From assembly GCF_002150035.1 (NCBI RefSeq), contig NZ_NETS01000010.1, positions 186,001 through 250,000 on the forward strand: DNA of 64,000 bases. The letters run 5' to 3'. Shown piece by piece: positions 16,274-25,019 of this stretch (the first letter of the stretch is position 1; each line of letters begins with the position of its first letter). The notes below the pieces were generated by a model. The model saw only the letters and a program-made list of their open reading frames with translations. It had not been told where the DNA came from and did not search any database. Both the position numbers and the translations under genes were made by a program. Source of the stretch: Leptospira venezuelensis. GTDB taxonomy: Bacteria > Spirochaetota > Leptospiria > Leptospirales > Leptospiraceae.

Positions 16274-17749
16274 TTATTCTTCCTTTTTTTCTCCAGGGAG
16301 ATGAGGAATCTCTCCGATCGCAACTCCAAGAGCAATACGATTCAAAGAATGTTGATGCAACATCTTACGATACGTAATCTCCGCATTTAACATCCCGATC
16401 CTGGAGGCTATGGCTTCTATCCTAGAATTTCTACCGGAACGATAACCGCTTGCCTGGCTTTGAGAAGTTTCTTGAGCGGATACAAATGCCTTCTGGTAAA
16501 TGGCCAATATCTTTTGAGAATTTTTGAAACTTTCGAAAGCATTTCTAATTTCTTGAGTAGCAGTTCTTCTAGTTTGAGAAGCAGTAAGCTTTGCTTGTTT
16601 TTTTGCGGAGTCTGCTGCTTTTAAATCCGCCATTTGAGAGAATGGGGTCAAAGGCATAGTGATCTGCAATTGAGCAGTGACATCTTTAGAATGAGTTTGC
16701 CCAGGATAAGGAAAAGAATAATAATTATTTAATGCAATGGTTGGAGCAAAACCCACCCAAGCCTTGTCTTTTTGTGCTTCCGCCACCTTAACACTTTGGA
16801 ATGCAGAAAGAACATCATACCTTTTAGCTAAATATTCTTCCGGTTCCATACCTGTAGGGATCGGTTCCAATTCTAGTTTGAACCCTGCTACGGAGATAGG
16901 CTTTTCATAACCCACCATGGTCGCCAATGTAATGCGCACCTGCTCCAATTGGAATTTTGCATCTGCAAGAACCGCTTCCGCATTGGAAAGACTTGTTTCT
17001 GAATTCAGAAGGTCGGATCTCATGATCCTTCCGACTGAATACATTCTTTTTCTTTCCTGCAAAGAGTCTTGGTTCAATTCGTAAGCTTCCTGAGAAATTT
17101 TAACACTTTCCTCTAATTGTAAAAAGTTGAAGTAAGCCTGTGCGATCTCCAAATACATTCTGCCTGCTTCATGTTTAGCTTCCAGCCTTCTTTGTTCCGC
17201 CAAACTTTTAGAGGCTCTGTAATCTTGGTAAGAAGCAAGCCCAGCAGATATAGGAATACTTAGCAATAAACGAGAACCCGCTCCCACTGTAGGAGGAAGA
17301 TTACTGCCAGAACTGGAAGAAGGTAATAAAGAAAGTGGATCTCCACTTTGGATTGCCTTATATGTTTTATAATTATCTACGATCGAAGGTTGTTGTGTAT
17401 GACCGGGAACTGAATAGAATTTGTTGAACACATAAGAAAGAGTAGGCATAAAACCTGCGAATGCTTTGTCCTTTTGTGCTAATGCCTGCTCTGTTGCCTC
17501 ATTCTTTAACGCAATCCTTTCCGTTCTTTCTACCGCGAGAATATAAAGATCGTCCAAACCAAATGTATCTTTCGCGACCGTCTTCTCCACATCCTGAGTT
17601 GTGATCCCGGTAATATTCTTTAAACTTTCCTCTACAACTCCATCTGCAACTTTTACTTCCGGACTGGAAGCGCACTCCCAAAGAATGGAACAAGCAAGGA
17701 GAGAGAATATTATTTTTTTATAATTATTAAGAGTATCTACGTACTTCAT
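16274..17749 (-). CDS. TolC-family outer-membrane efflux protein
   Basis: A 491-residue outer-membrane factor: two outer-membrane-efflux repeats, rich in Gln, Ala and Leu, with long coiled-coil helices (for example LEESVKISQEAYELNQDSLQ). The start is set at MKYVDTLN because the further upstream ATG would lie deep in the RND gene. Even so it overlaps the RND gene by 23 bp, which shows tight coupling. The signal contains LLACS and ECASS, so a lipid anchor is possible. It gives the exit duct for the pump encoded just upstream (17727-20909). Confidence 0.88.
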   Translation of the reverse strand: MKYVDTLNNYKKIIFSLLACSILWECASSPEVKVADGVVEESLKNITGITTQDVEKTVAKDTFGLDDLYILAVERTERIALKNEATEQALAQKDKAFAGFMPTLSYVFNKFYSVPGHTQQPSIVDNYKTYKAIQSGDPLSLLPSSSSGSNLPPTVGAGSRLLLSIPISAGLASYQDYRASKSLAEQRRLEAKHEAGRMYLEIAQAYFNFLQLEESVKISQEAYELNQDSLQERKRMYSVGRIMRSDLLNSETSLSNAEAVLADAKFQLEQVRITLATMVGYEKPISVAGFKLELEPIPTGMEPEEYLAKRYDVLSAFQSVKVAEAQKDKAWVGFAPTIALNNYYSFPYPGQTHSKDVTAQLQITMPLTPFSQMADLKAADSAKKQAKLTASQTRRTATQEIRNAFESFKNSQKILAIYQKAFVSAQETSQSQASGYRSGRNSRIEAIASRIGMLNAEITYRKMLHQHSLNRIALGVAIGEIPHLPGEKKEE

Positions 17750-20700
17750 CTTTCTCATTTTCCATAAGATAATAAGCGGCAGGGACAACCACCAAAGTGA
17801 TCAATGTGGAAACGATCAAACCGCCTAAGATGGTAATCGCCATCGGGATCCTAGTTTCCGCCCCCGGCCCCAAGGCCAAAGCAGGAGGAATTGCGGCCGC
17901 AATCGAAGAGAATGTTGTCATAAGCACCGGCCTTAAACGAACGGGGCAGCCGATCCGGATTGCATCTGCAATATTCTTCCCTTCACTTCTGACATGATTT
18001 ACAAATTCCACCAGAAGTATTGAGTTCTTCTTCACAAGTCCTAAGAGTAGAATTAATCCTATAAAGCTATACATATTGAAGGATTGTCCTGCGATAAAAA
18101 GAGCGATTAACGCACCAGAAAAACTAAAAGGCATGGAAAGAAGAATGTAGAAGGGCTGCTTTAAACTATTGAACTGGCTCGCTAATATCATAAAAGACAT
18201 TATGATCCCCAAGATCAAAGCCCCCGACAAACTGGACTGTGACTCAGAAGCGGTTTTTGCAGAACCGGTAACTTCTACATGATAACCTTCAGGAAGCATC
18301 TCTCTTGCGATACGAATTGCTTCGTTAGTAGCCCAGGTCTGACCTTTTTCCTTAGGAGGATTTCCAAAAATTTTAATCGATCTATCACGATTCACTCTTG
18401 TGATATTTTTAAGAGTGTTTGTGGCTTGAAGAACCAAAACATCTTTTAAACGAACAATCTCCCCATAAGTATTTCGAACACCAATATTTGGAATGATATC
18501 AGTGCTTTCACCTTTGTCTTTGTCTATCTTAACTCTAACGTCAAAACTTCTACCATTCTCCGTAAAACGACTTACGTTACGTCCTCCCATCAAAGGTCCG
18601 ATTGTATTTCCAATATTCGCCATACTCACACCGCGAACTGCAGCAGCTTCTCTGTTTGGTAGAATTTTAACTTCCGGTTGTCCGGAAACGTAGTCAGTAT
18701 CTATATCCAAAATCGTTTTAGAAGAATCTAATTTTTCTCTGATAGAGTCAGAAAGTTTCGCGAGTGTAGCCCAATCAGGTCCGGTCAGAACTAGTTCAAC
18801 AGGATAACCTCTTCCCGCACTGAAACCTCTTTGAGAAAGATCTTGGACGGAAAATTTTGCTTCAGGCACAAGTTCTTTCAGATCTTTTCTGAATTCCATG
18901 AAGACTTCCGATTGAGTGATCTCTCTTCCTGTTTTTTTACTCTTAGGACGATTTCCCATTTCCTTCATCGTAACGAAGAACATACCTGTATTGGATTCAG
19001 TACCACCCATTCCCCCGATATTGCTCATATATTTTTCTACGATAGGACGAGAGCTGAGATAATTCTCTACCTTCTTCATTGCTTCATCAGTGCGGATGAT
19101 AGAAGAACCGATGGGCATTTTTGCTCGAACGATAAATCTTCCCATGTCCTGAGGAGGAATGAACTCCTTCTTCAGTAAGAACAAAAAAATAAGTGAAAAT
19201 GCAAAAAACAGAACAGAAGAAACAATCACAGTTCCAGGTTTACGAATTACGAATTCCAAGACTTTTCCATACACTCGTTCCGAGAATTGCAGAAAATTCT
19301 CTATGACAGGATCCATTCTTTTGAAAAAAGAAAAACGATCTGCGGCATTCTTAAGTTTAGAAAAGAACGTATCTGCAGGTAAGGTAAAGGGGGATTTAGA
19401 TTTTTGTTTTTTCTGAGCTTCTTTGCTTTCTCGATAACGAGAAGCTCTCATTGGAGTAAAACTTAATGCTTCAAAAAGAGAAAGTGCGACCGCTACTGAA
19501 ACGGTAACTCCGAATTCCAAAAAGTAACGGCCGATGATCCCGGACATAAATGCAACCGGAAGAAAGATCGCAATAATCGCGAGTGTCGCGGCTAACGCAG
19601 CAAATCTGATCTCTGACGCTCCATCCAACGAAGCTTGGAACCAGGTTTTACCGGATTCTCTATGCCTGCTGATATTCTCCAGCACCATGATCGCATCATC
19701 CACGACTATACCAGTCGCTAAAGAAAGACCAAGCAAAGTGAATGTATTTAATGTAAATCCGGCAAAGTACAGGATCAAAAAAGTTCCCATAACGGAAGTA
19801 GGGATCGCAAGAAGAACGTTCCAAGTGCTGCTCCAATTCCCTAAGAACAATCTACATACGATTCCCGTAAGCACCGCAGAAAGGATTAGAGTAAAAACTA
19901 ATTCATGGACCGAATCCCTGATAAAAGTAGTATTATCATTGGAGACATTCAGTTCGAATCCGGGAGGAAGAGTGGGTCTCAGATCTTCTAACTTCTCCTT
20001 TACCAAGTCTCCTACTTCTACGGCGTTTGCACCTTTGATCTTTTTGATCCCGAGACCAACGGCAGAAACTCCGTTAAATCTGGAAATCCTTCTGATCTCA
20101 TCCAGTCCATCTTCTATCTTAGAAACTTCTCTCAAGCGTACCGGACGGAACATCGCGGCACCACTTCTGGAGTTGATATATATATTAGAAAATTGTTCTA
20201 CAGTTGGAACGTCTCCCACTGCTCTTAAAGAAACTTCGGAAAGTTTATTTTGTACTCTTCCGGAAGGAACTTCTATATTCTGTTCCGTTAATGTATTGAT
20301 GATATCATTTACCGTAAGTTCCGCTCTCAAAAGTCGGATCGGATCCAAGAAGACGTTGATCGTGCGATCTACATAACCGCCGAGTATGATCTCACCTACT
20401 CCTGGAATTTCCTGGAACTTATCTTTGAGCCTGGTCTTAACGAAAACCATCTTCTCCTGATCGGTTCTATTCGGAGCGGTTAATGCGACCCAGATAATCG
20501 GTTGGTCATCCGGATTGGATTTCATGATGATCGCAGGATCCAGATCATCCGGAAGTTTATTACTTACCTGAGCGATCTTAGTTTGGATCTCTTGTACCGC
20601 GACGTCCACGTCCCGTTTGAGCTCCAATTCCACAGTGATCGTAGCGGAACCGTCGGTGGAAACGGAACGGACTTCTACCACACCTTGGACAGTCATTAGA

Positions 20701-20909
20701 ACTTCTTCGATAGGATCGACTACGTCAGTCTCCATAACTTGAGCGTTTGCTCCGGTCAAGTTGAGAGTAACGTTCACGATCGGGAAGTCCACGTCTGGCA
20801 TCTGAGAAAGACCCATACGGGAGAAGCCGATACTTCCCAGCAGGATGATAGCAGCCATCATCATCCATGCGAAAATTGGATTGCGAATAGAAACCTCGGA
20901 AAGCTTCAA
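17727..20909 (-). CDS. RND-family multidrug efflux permease (AcrB/HAE1 type)
   Basis: A 1060-residue inner-membrane proton-driven exporter. TM1 starts at residue 12. The proton-relay Asp pair is in GIVVDDAIMVLENI, the hallmark of the AcrB-like branch. Two large periplasmic loops and a second six-helix block (from about residue 560) complete the duplication. PMGSS and LPEGYHVEVTGSAK match pore-domain regions of the family. It is transcribed with the TolC-type gene, which overlaps its 3' end. No periplasmic adaptor gene is next to it: the neighbour on the other side is birA, divergent. The adaptor must come from elsewhere or be lost. Substrates are unknown. Confidence 0.95.
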   Translation of the reverse strand: MKLSEVSIRNPIFAWMMMAAIILLGSIGFSRMGLSQMPDVDFPIVNVTLNLTGANAQVMETDVVDPIEEVLMTVQGVVEVRSVSTDGSATITVELELKRDVDVAVQEIQTKIAQVSNKLPDDLDPAIIMKSNPDDQPIIWVALTAPNRTDQEKMVFVKTRLKDKFQEIPGVGEIILGGYVDRTINVFLDPIRLLRAELTVNDIINTLTEQNIEVPSGRVQNKLSEVSLRAVGDVPTVEQFSNIYINSRSGAAMFRPVRLREVSKIEDGLDEIRRISRFNGVSAVGLGIKKIKGANAVEVGDLVKEKLEDLRPTLPPGFELNVSNDNTTFIRDSVHELVFTLILSAVLTGIVCRLFLGNWSSTWNVLLAIPTSVMGTFLILYFAGFTLNTFTLLGLSLATGIVVDDAIMVLENISRHRESGKTWFQASLDGASEIRFAALAATLAIIAIFLPVAFMSGIIGRYFLEFGVTVSVAVALSLFEALSFTPMRASRYRESKEAQKKQKSKSPFTLPADTFFSKLKNAADRFSFFKRMDPVIENFLQFSERVYGKVLEFVIRKPGTVIVSSVLFFAFSLIFLFLLKKEFIPPQDMGRFIVRAKMPIGSSIIRTDEAMKKVENYLSSRPIVEKYMSNIGGMGGTESNTGMFFVTMKEMGNRPKSKKTGREITQSEVFMEFRKDLKELVPEAKFSVQDLSQRGFSAGRGYPVELVLTGPDWATLAKLSDSIREKLDSSKTILDIDTDYVSGQPEVKILPNREAAAVRGVSMANIGNTIGPLMGGRNVSRFTENGRSFDVRVKIDKDKGESTDIIPNIGVRNTYGEIVRLKDVLVLQATNTLKNITRVNRDRSIKIFGNPPKEKGQTWATNEAIRIAREMLPEGYHVEVTGSAKTASESQSSLSGALILGIIMSFMILASQFNSLKQPFYILLSMPFSFSGALIALFIAGQSFNMYSFIGLILLLGLVKKNSILLVEFVNHVRSEGKNIADAIRIGCPVRLRPVLMTTFSSIAAAIPPALALGPGAETRIPMAITILGGLIVSTLITLVVVPAAYYLMENEKDEVRRYS

Positions 20910-21034
20910 AGGAACCTCTTTCTATCTATATTTGTAGGGAGGGATTTTTGTTTAGTTATAGGACCTGCCTTTTTCGGGCAAGTGCCAGATTTTTTCTTGT
21001 CCGAAGGACCGGAAAAGTGTACTAAACAGAACTC

Positions 21035-21784
21035 ATGTCGTTTCAATTATTGGATCCCGAAAAAGGAATATTTCTCTCAGAAGCAGGTTCCACGAATACC
21101 ATCTTAAAAGGAAAGGAATTCCCACCAGGGTCCTGGATCCTAGCGGATTTTCAATCTTCCGGAAGGGGAAGAAAGGGCAAAACCTGGAGTATATTGGGAG
21201 AAGAGCCTTTTATTTTTTCGGGTAAATTTTCCTCTAATTCTAACCTATCCTCTCCGGGGCTGTTCTCCTTATATGTCGGGGTCGCAGTAGCAAAGGCGAT
21301 TTTGTCCGTATATCCTTCTGCCAGTAAAAAAGATCTTAGGATTAAATGGCCGAACGATATCTATTTAAACGGAAAAAAAGTCTGCGGTATACTGATCGAA
21401 ACGGAAAAAGAAGGAGAAGTTTGGGACTGGATCCTTGGGATCGGGGCCAATCTTTACGGCACTGAAATTCCGGAATATCTGAGTGATGCAGGGTTCGTTA
21501 CTGATGATCAAAACGAAAAAGGAAGAAGGAACCGATTTTTAGAAACATTACTTCCTCTTCTGAACGATGCAGTATTAGCGATCTCGGATGGAGAAAAAAG
21601 GATAGAATTCATCAATGAAAAACTTCTCTGGAAGGGAGAAACCATTGCCTGGACGGAAAGTGGAGAACAAAAAACCGCAACTCTATTGGGAGTAAATGAA
21701 GAAGGAAAATTATTAGCCCGGACCTCGGTCGGAAACATGGTCGAATTCATTGACAGCCCCGAGGATTTTAGGTCCTTGGGATAG
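21035..21784 (+). CDS. birA: Biotin--[acetyl-CoA-carboxylase] ligase
   Basis: A 249-residue enzyme that makes biotinyl-AMP and attaches biotin to the carboxylase carrier protein. GSTNT (18-22), GRGRKGKTW (43-51) and KWPNDIYLNGKKVCGILIE are the ATP/biotin-binding signatures. There is no N-terminal DNA-binding domain, so it is a class I ligase and not a biotin repressor. It is the first gene of a tight set with coaX, which starts one base after its stop, and crcB. The link between biotin and CoA metabolism makes the pairing sensible. Confidence 0.92.
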   Translation: MSFQLLDPEKGIFLSEAGSTNTILKGKEFPPGSWILADFQSSGRGRKGKTWSILGEEPFIFSGKFSSNSNLSSPGLFSLYVGVAVAKAILSVYPSASKKDLRIKWPNDIYLNGKKVCGILIETEKEGEVWDWILGIGANLYGTEIPEYLSDAGFVTDDQNEKGRRNRFLETLLPLLNDAVLAISDGEKRIEFINEKLLWKGETIAWTESGEQKTATLLGVNEEGKLLARTSVGNMVEFIDSPEDFRSLG

Positions 21785-21785
21785 A

Positions 21786-22562
21786 ATGATCCTAGTAATC
21801 GACGTTGGGAATACCAACACGGTCTTCGGTATTTATAAGAACGGTTCCAAAGAGCCGATTTTCCATAGAAGAACAGTTACTCGAAGAGATAGAACTTCCG
21901 ACGAAATGGGACTTTATCTCAAAGGTTTCCTCCGAGAATTCGAAATAGACAGCAGCCAAATTGTCGGCGGGATCTATTCTTCCGTGGTTCCTCAGTTGAA
22001 TCCGATCATAGAAAGAATGATCCATGATTGGTTCCAGATTGAACCGATCAGAGTTCAGTATCAGATGAAGCTGCCATTCGGGATCAAGTATCCTCGTCCT
22101 TTCGAGATAGGCGCAGACAGATTGGTGAACGCTGCTGCCGCAGTAAAGGATCATCCGGGAAAATCGATCATCATTGATTTGGGAACAGCCACCACATTCT
22201 GCGTAGTAGATGATACTCCTGATTATTTGGGAGGAGTGATCGCTCCAGGGCTTAAAGGTTCCATGGATGCTTTGACTAGAAATACCGCACAACTTCCTCC
22301 GATCGTATTCCAAGCTCCTTCTAAAATATTAGGAGATTCTACTATAGAATCCATTCAGGCAGGATTCTTTTTCGGATGGATAGGTCTTTTAGAAGGTATT
22401 ATCAAAGAAGTTAGAGCGGCTCACGGAAACGATTATAGAGTGATCGGTACCGGCGGACTTGTGACTACGATCCACGCAGCAAATCCTAAAATTTTCGATA
22501 AGATAGAACCTCTGCTTACTTTAAGAGGACTACAAATATTATACGAAGATAATGCTAAATGA
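21786..22562 (+). CDS. coaX: Type III pantothenate kinase
   Basis: A 258-residue kinase for the first step of coenzyme A synthesis. The start is MILVIDVGNTNT at 21786, one base after birA; the open frame further upstream lies inside birA. DVGNTNT (6-12) is the ATP phosphate loop. GADRLVNAAAA and DLGTATTFCVVD are the second and third signatures of the ASKHA fold. GVIAPGLKGSMDAL follows as in other CoaX proteins. It uses monovalent cation and resists feedback by CoA, as known for type III enzymes. Its stop overlaps the crcB start (ATGA). Confidence 0.95.
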   Translation: MILVIDVGNTNTVFGIYKNGSKEPIFHRRTVTRRDRTSDEMGLYLKGFLREFEIDSSQIVGGIYSSVVPQLNPIIERMIHDWFQIEPIRVQYQMKLPFGIKYPRPFEIGADRLVNAAAAVKDHPGKSIIIDLGTATTFCVVDDTPDYLGGVIAPGLKGSMDALTRNTAQLPPIVFQAPSKILGDSTIESIQAGFFFGWIGLLEGIIKEVRAAHGNDYRVIGTGGLVTTIHAANPKIFDKIEPLLTLRGLQILYEDNAK

Positions 22563-22915
22563 ATTTTTTGATCGTAGGGTTAGGAGGATTTTTAGGATCA
22601 ATTTGTAGATATATGATATCTCAAACGATCCCGAAAGAATCCGGCCCATTTCCTCTTTCCACATTTACAGTAAATATACTAGGCTCTCTGCTAATTGGAA
22701 TATTTTACGGATTATCTCAGGGAAAAATTTCGGAAGAAGTGCGGCTGTTCGCAACAGTGGGTTTCTGCGGAGGATTCACAACCTTCTCCACTTTCGCTTT
22801 AGAAAACCTAAAACTACTCCAATCAGGGAACTATTTTAGTTTTTTTGCATACATATTGTTAAGCACGACAGTATGTATAACTGCCGTGCTTTTAGGTATC
22901 TACTTGAGTAAGTAA
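22559..22915 (+). CDS. crcB: Fluoride channel CrcB/Fluc
   Basis: A 118-residue four-helix membrane protein that exports fluoride as a dual-topology dimer. GGFLGSICRYMIS (9-21), FTVNILGSLLIGIFYG and GFCGGFTTFSTFALE are the conserved parts, the last containing the Phe/Thr fluoride track and the sodium site. It overlaps coaX by four bases, so translation is coupled. There is no sign of a fluoride riboswitch, and the gene appears to be expressed with birA-coaX. A hairpin lies inside the last codons (22861-22891). Confidence 0.95.
   Translation: MNFLIVGLGGFLGSICRYMISQTIPKESGPFPLSTFTVNILGSLLIGIFYGLSQGKISEEVRLFATVGFCGGFTTFSTFALENLKLLQSGNYFSFFAYILLSTTVCITAVLLGIYLSK
22861..22891 (+). terminator. Terminator-like hairpin inside the end of crcB
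   Basis: AAGCACG (22861-22867) pairs with CGTGCTT (22885-22891), and CAGT with ACTG inside it, followed by TTA. It lies within the last 20 codons. The T-run is only four bases counting the stem, so function is doubtful. Confidence 0.3.
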
Positions 22916-22926
22916 AAAGATTTCTC

Positions 22927-23517
22927 TTAAGGTAGGCGGATCTCTTTTTTAATACCACCTTTAGAACCCTTTAAGGTTTTAGTTTCCGGATCGATCTCAG
23001 AAAGAGAATCATATTCAATCGGCACCACAATTTTACCTGTCCTATCGATCAGACCATACTTCCCACCTTCGATACGTGAATGCTCTCCATCACTAACGGA
23101 CTTACAATCGTTACAAACTTTGGAAAAACCTTGCTGAATCTGAAAAGCGAAATCGTAATTTGCCTCAATAACCTTCTTACAAGAAGAATCAAAAAATCCA
23201 AATTTAGAATTTTCTACGAATCGAGCTAAACCTTCTGAAAATTCATCCGGGCCGTTATCGAAAGCAAAAACATTTAATAAAATCTTGTTTTGAAGATCTA
23301 AACAAACCCACCCTTCCTTGCCAAAAGCAAAGCCTACCCCATTCTCATTAAAATCATAAGAGATGGAATACTGAGGAGATATCTGGACTTTTCCGTTTTG
23401 ATCCTTATAACCATAGACGCCATTTTCTTCGAAAGCAGTTAACTGCATTTTTTTAGAGCAGAAAGCAAACAGAGGCAAAATAGCCAAAGTCAGATAGAGG
23501 TAAATTTTTCGATCCAT
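22927..23517 (-). CDS. WG-repeat lipoprotein
   Basis: A 196-residue lipoprotein (signal 4-19, FAFCS). It has several WG-type repeats of about 35 residues: GVYGYKDQNGKVQISPQYS, GWVCLDLQNKI, KFGFFDSSCKKVIEANYDFA and KYGLIDRTGKIVVPIEYDSL. WG repeats form beta-rich units of unclear role, often in envelope or secreted proteins. A short Cys-x-x-Cys (CNDC) lies in the middle. It precedes ruvC and yebC on the minus strand but is the last in order, 15 bases after ruvC, so it may be co-transcribed with the repair gene by chance of position. Function unknown. Confidence 0.75.
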   Translation of the reverse strand: MDRKIYLYLTLAILPLFAFCSKKMQLTAFEENGVYGYKDQNGKVQISPQYSISYDFNENGVGFAFGKEGWVCLDLQNKILLNVFAFDNGPDEFSEGLARFVENSKFGFFDSSCKKVIEANYDFAFQIQQGFSKVCNDCKSVSDGEHSRIEGGKYGLIDRTGKIVVPIEYDSLSEIDPETKTLKGSKGGIKKEIRLP

Positions 23518-23532
23518 AGATTCTCCAATATA

Positions 23533-24021
23533 TCATTTATTTCTAAAAGAGCCGCTCATCGCGAAACCTACATAAGCAGACGCAATAGCATCCCAAGAAT
23601 CGTCATGCCCAGTCAAATTTTCCAGGCCTAAGAGAAGTTTTAAGGCCGCTTTAATATCCTTTTTATCCGCTGTTCCACTGCCTGTGGTCCCCTTTTTGAT
23701 CTGAGAAGCGGTCGGCTCGACTAAGGGAACATTATGTTCTCCTAATGTTAGAAGAACAACACCTCTTGCCTCATAAACTCTTGCAGCAGTCGTTCTATTC
23801 TTAGCGAAAAATAATTCTTCCACAGAAGCAAGATCCGGATGATACTCATCCAAGATCGCATCCAACTGCCTACGAATAGCAATCAAATTGACAGGACTTT
23901 TTGTTCCACTTGGAACTTCTATCGTTCCGTAAGTGAGAACGTGAATTACAGACTTATCTTTTTGAAGAACGGAATAACCGAGACGATGGGAACCAGGGTC
24001 TATTCCTAAAATTTTCACCAA
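23533..24021 (-). CDS. ruvC: Holliday junction resolvase RuvC
   Basis: A 162-residue endonuclease that cuts Holliday junctions moved by RuvAB. The acidic catalytic residues are Asp8 in GIDPGSHRLGY, Glu68 in SVEELFF and the Asp pair in HDDSWDAIASAY. PTASQIKKGTTGSGTADK is the conserved DNA-binding stretch. It lies downstream of yebC, as in many bacteria, but the two are separated by 248 bases that hold a palindrome-bounded repeat element. Confidence 0.95.
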   Translation of the reverse strand: MVKILGIDPGSHRLGYSVLQKDKSVIHVLTYGTIEVPSGTKSPVNLIAIRRQLDAILDEYHPDLASVEELFFAKNRTTAARVYEARGVVLLTLGEHNVPLVEPTASQIKKGTTGSGTADKKDIKAALKLLLGLENLTGHDDSWDAIASAYVGFAMSGSFRNK

Positions 24022-24053
24022 AAAGACTCCTTGAGTTAATAATTAAATCTTAT

Positions 24054-24202
24054 TGTAGGAGTTCCTACATGAGCAAAGGGGCGCCCCCGCCCGGCTTCGG
24101 GTGGGGGGAGTGGCCCGTGGGAGAGCACATTCCCCTCTATCATAAATCCTTTAAACTGACAACCCCATTTCCGCTCTCGAAATCTTGTTGGAATTCCAAC
24201 AA
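24054..24202. repeat. Palindrome-bounded intergenic element, copy A
   Basis: An element of 149 bp between yebC and ruvC. Left end: TGTAGGAGTTCCTACA (24054-24069). Core: a hairpin with arms CCCCCGCCC (24084-24092) and GGGTGGGGG (24099-24107), then GAGTGGCCCGTGGGAGAGC. Right end: an 18-bp perfect palindrome around GTTGGAATTCCAAC (24185-24202). The core and end palindromes recur, inverted, at 50234-50384 with almost the same length (151 bp). Length, dyad ends and lack of coding suggest a small non-autonomous mobile element or a shared regulatory RNA part. Confidence 0.65.
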
Positions 24203-24269
24203 AACTCAGGAGATCACAGATTTTAGAAAAGAAGAAGCCGAAGAAAAATTCTTACTACTTCTAAAAGTC

Positions 24270-25019
24270 TTAGCCGAATTCTTTTTCTAATTCAGGAGAA
24301 AGTTCGAAGTTGGAGTTCACACCTTGAACGTCATCGTGTCCTTCTAAATTGTCGATAAGCTTCATTACTTTTTCTGCAATTTCTTTGTCGGAAACTTCTG
24401 CACCCACTAAGGCAACGAATTTAATTTCAGATTCTTCTGATTTAATCCCTTTATCATTCAAAGCAGTTTGAACTGATTCATAATCATCCGGAGAAGTTAC
24501 TACTCTGAAAACCTCTCCCTCATTCTGAACATCCTCTGCACCAGCGCCAACTGCTAATTCAAATAATTCTTCTTCAGAAATTTGGTCAGAAGGAATTACG
24601 ATAATACCCTTTCTTTCAAAAAGACGGCTAACGCTACCTGTCGTAGCTAAAGAACCACCCAACTTAGTCAGGATACTTTTAATCTCAGGAGTAGTTCTTG
24701 TTTTTTTATCCGTTACAGCTTCCACCATGATTGCTGTTCCGCCAGGCCCAAAACATTCATAAAGGCATTCTTCATATACAACGCCTTCCAGTTCTCCAGT
24801 TCCCTTTTTTATGGCCCTATCGATATTATCTTTAGGCATGTTGCTGGCTTTAGCCTTCAATACTGCGAGTCGAAGTCTTGGATTAGTGTTAATATCTCCT
24901 CCGCCCATACGCGCCGCAACGGTGATCTCCTTGACCACCTTAGTGAAAATCGCCCCTCTTTTAGAATCGATAGCGTCTTTTTTGCGTTTAATCGTTGCCC
25001 ACTTACTATGCCCGGACAT
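24270..25019 (-). CDS. yebC: YebC/PmpR-family protein
   Basis: A 249-residue protein with the signature start MSGHSKWATIKRKKDAIDSK and KAKASNMPKDNIDRAIKKGT. The family was first called transcription regulators; more recent work links members to ribosomes and to relief of stalling at proline runs. Length and domain order (basic N-terminus, two alpha/beta lobes) are normal. Genes yebC and ruvC are neighbours in many bacteria. The downstream spacer holds repeat element A. Confidence 0.93.
   Translation of the reverse strand: MSGHSKWATIKRKKDAIDSKRGAIFTKVVKEITVAARMGGGDINTNPRLRLAVLKAKASNMPKDNIDRAIKKGTGELEGVVYEECLYECFGPGGTAIMVEAVTDKKTRTTPEIKSILTKLGGSLATTGSVSRLFERKGIIVIPSDQISEEELFELAVGAGAEDVQNEGEVFRVVTSPDDYESVQTALNDKGIKSEESEIKFVALVGAEVSDKEIAEKVMKLIDNLEGHDDVQGVNSNFELSPELEKEFG

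Noticed and set aside
19534..20376. 280-codon open frame on the plus strand
   Set aside because: It is antisense to the conserved RND permease gene, has no ribosome site and no family-like sequence; it follows from codon bias.
21792..22313. 173-codon open frame on the minus strand
   Set aside because: It is antisense to coaX, whose motifs are clear.
22440..22560. Fluoride riboswitch before crcB
   Set aside because: The sequence before crcB is coaX coding with an ATGA overlap; there is no room for an aptamer.
24069..24290. 73-codon open frame between ruvC and yebC
   Set aside because: It lies in repeat element A, its codons are those of the palindromes and hairpin, and it has no ribosome site.
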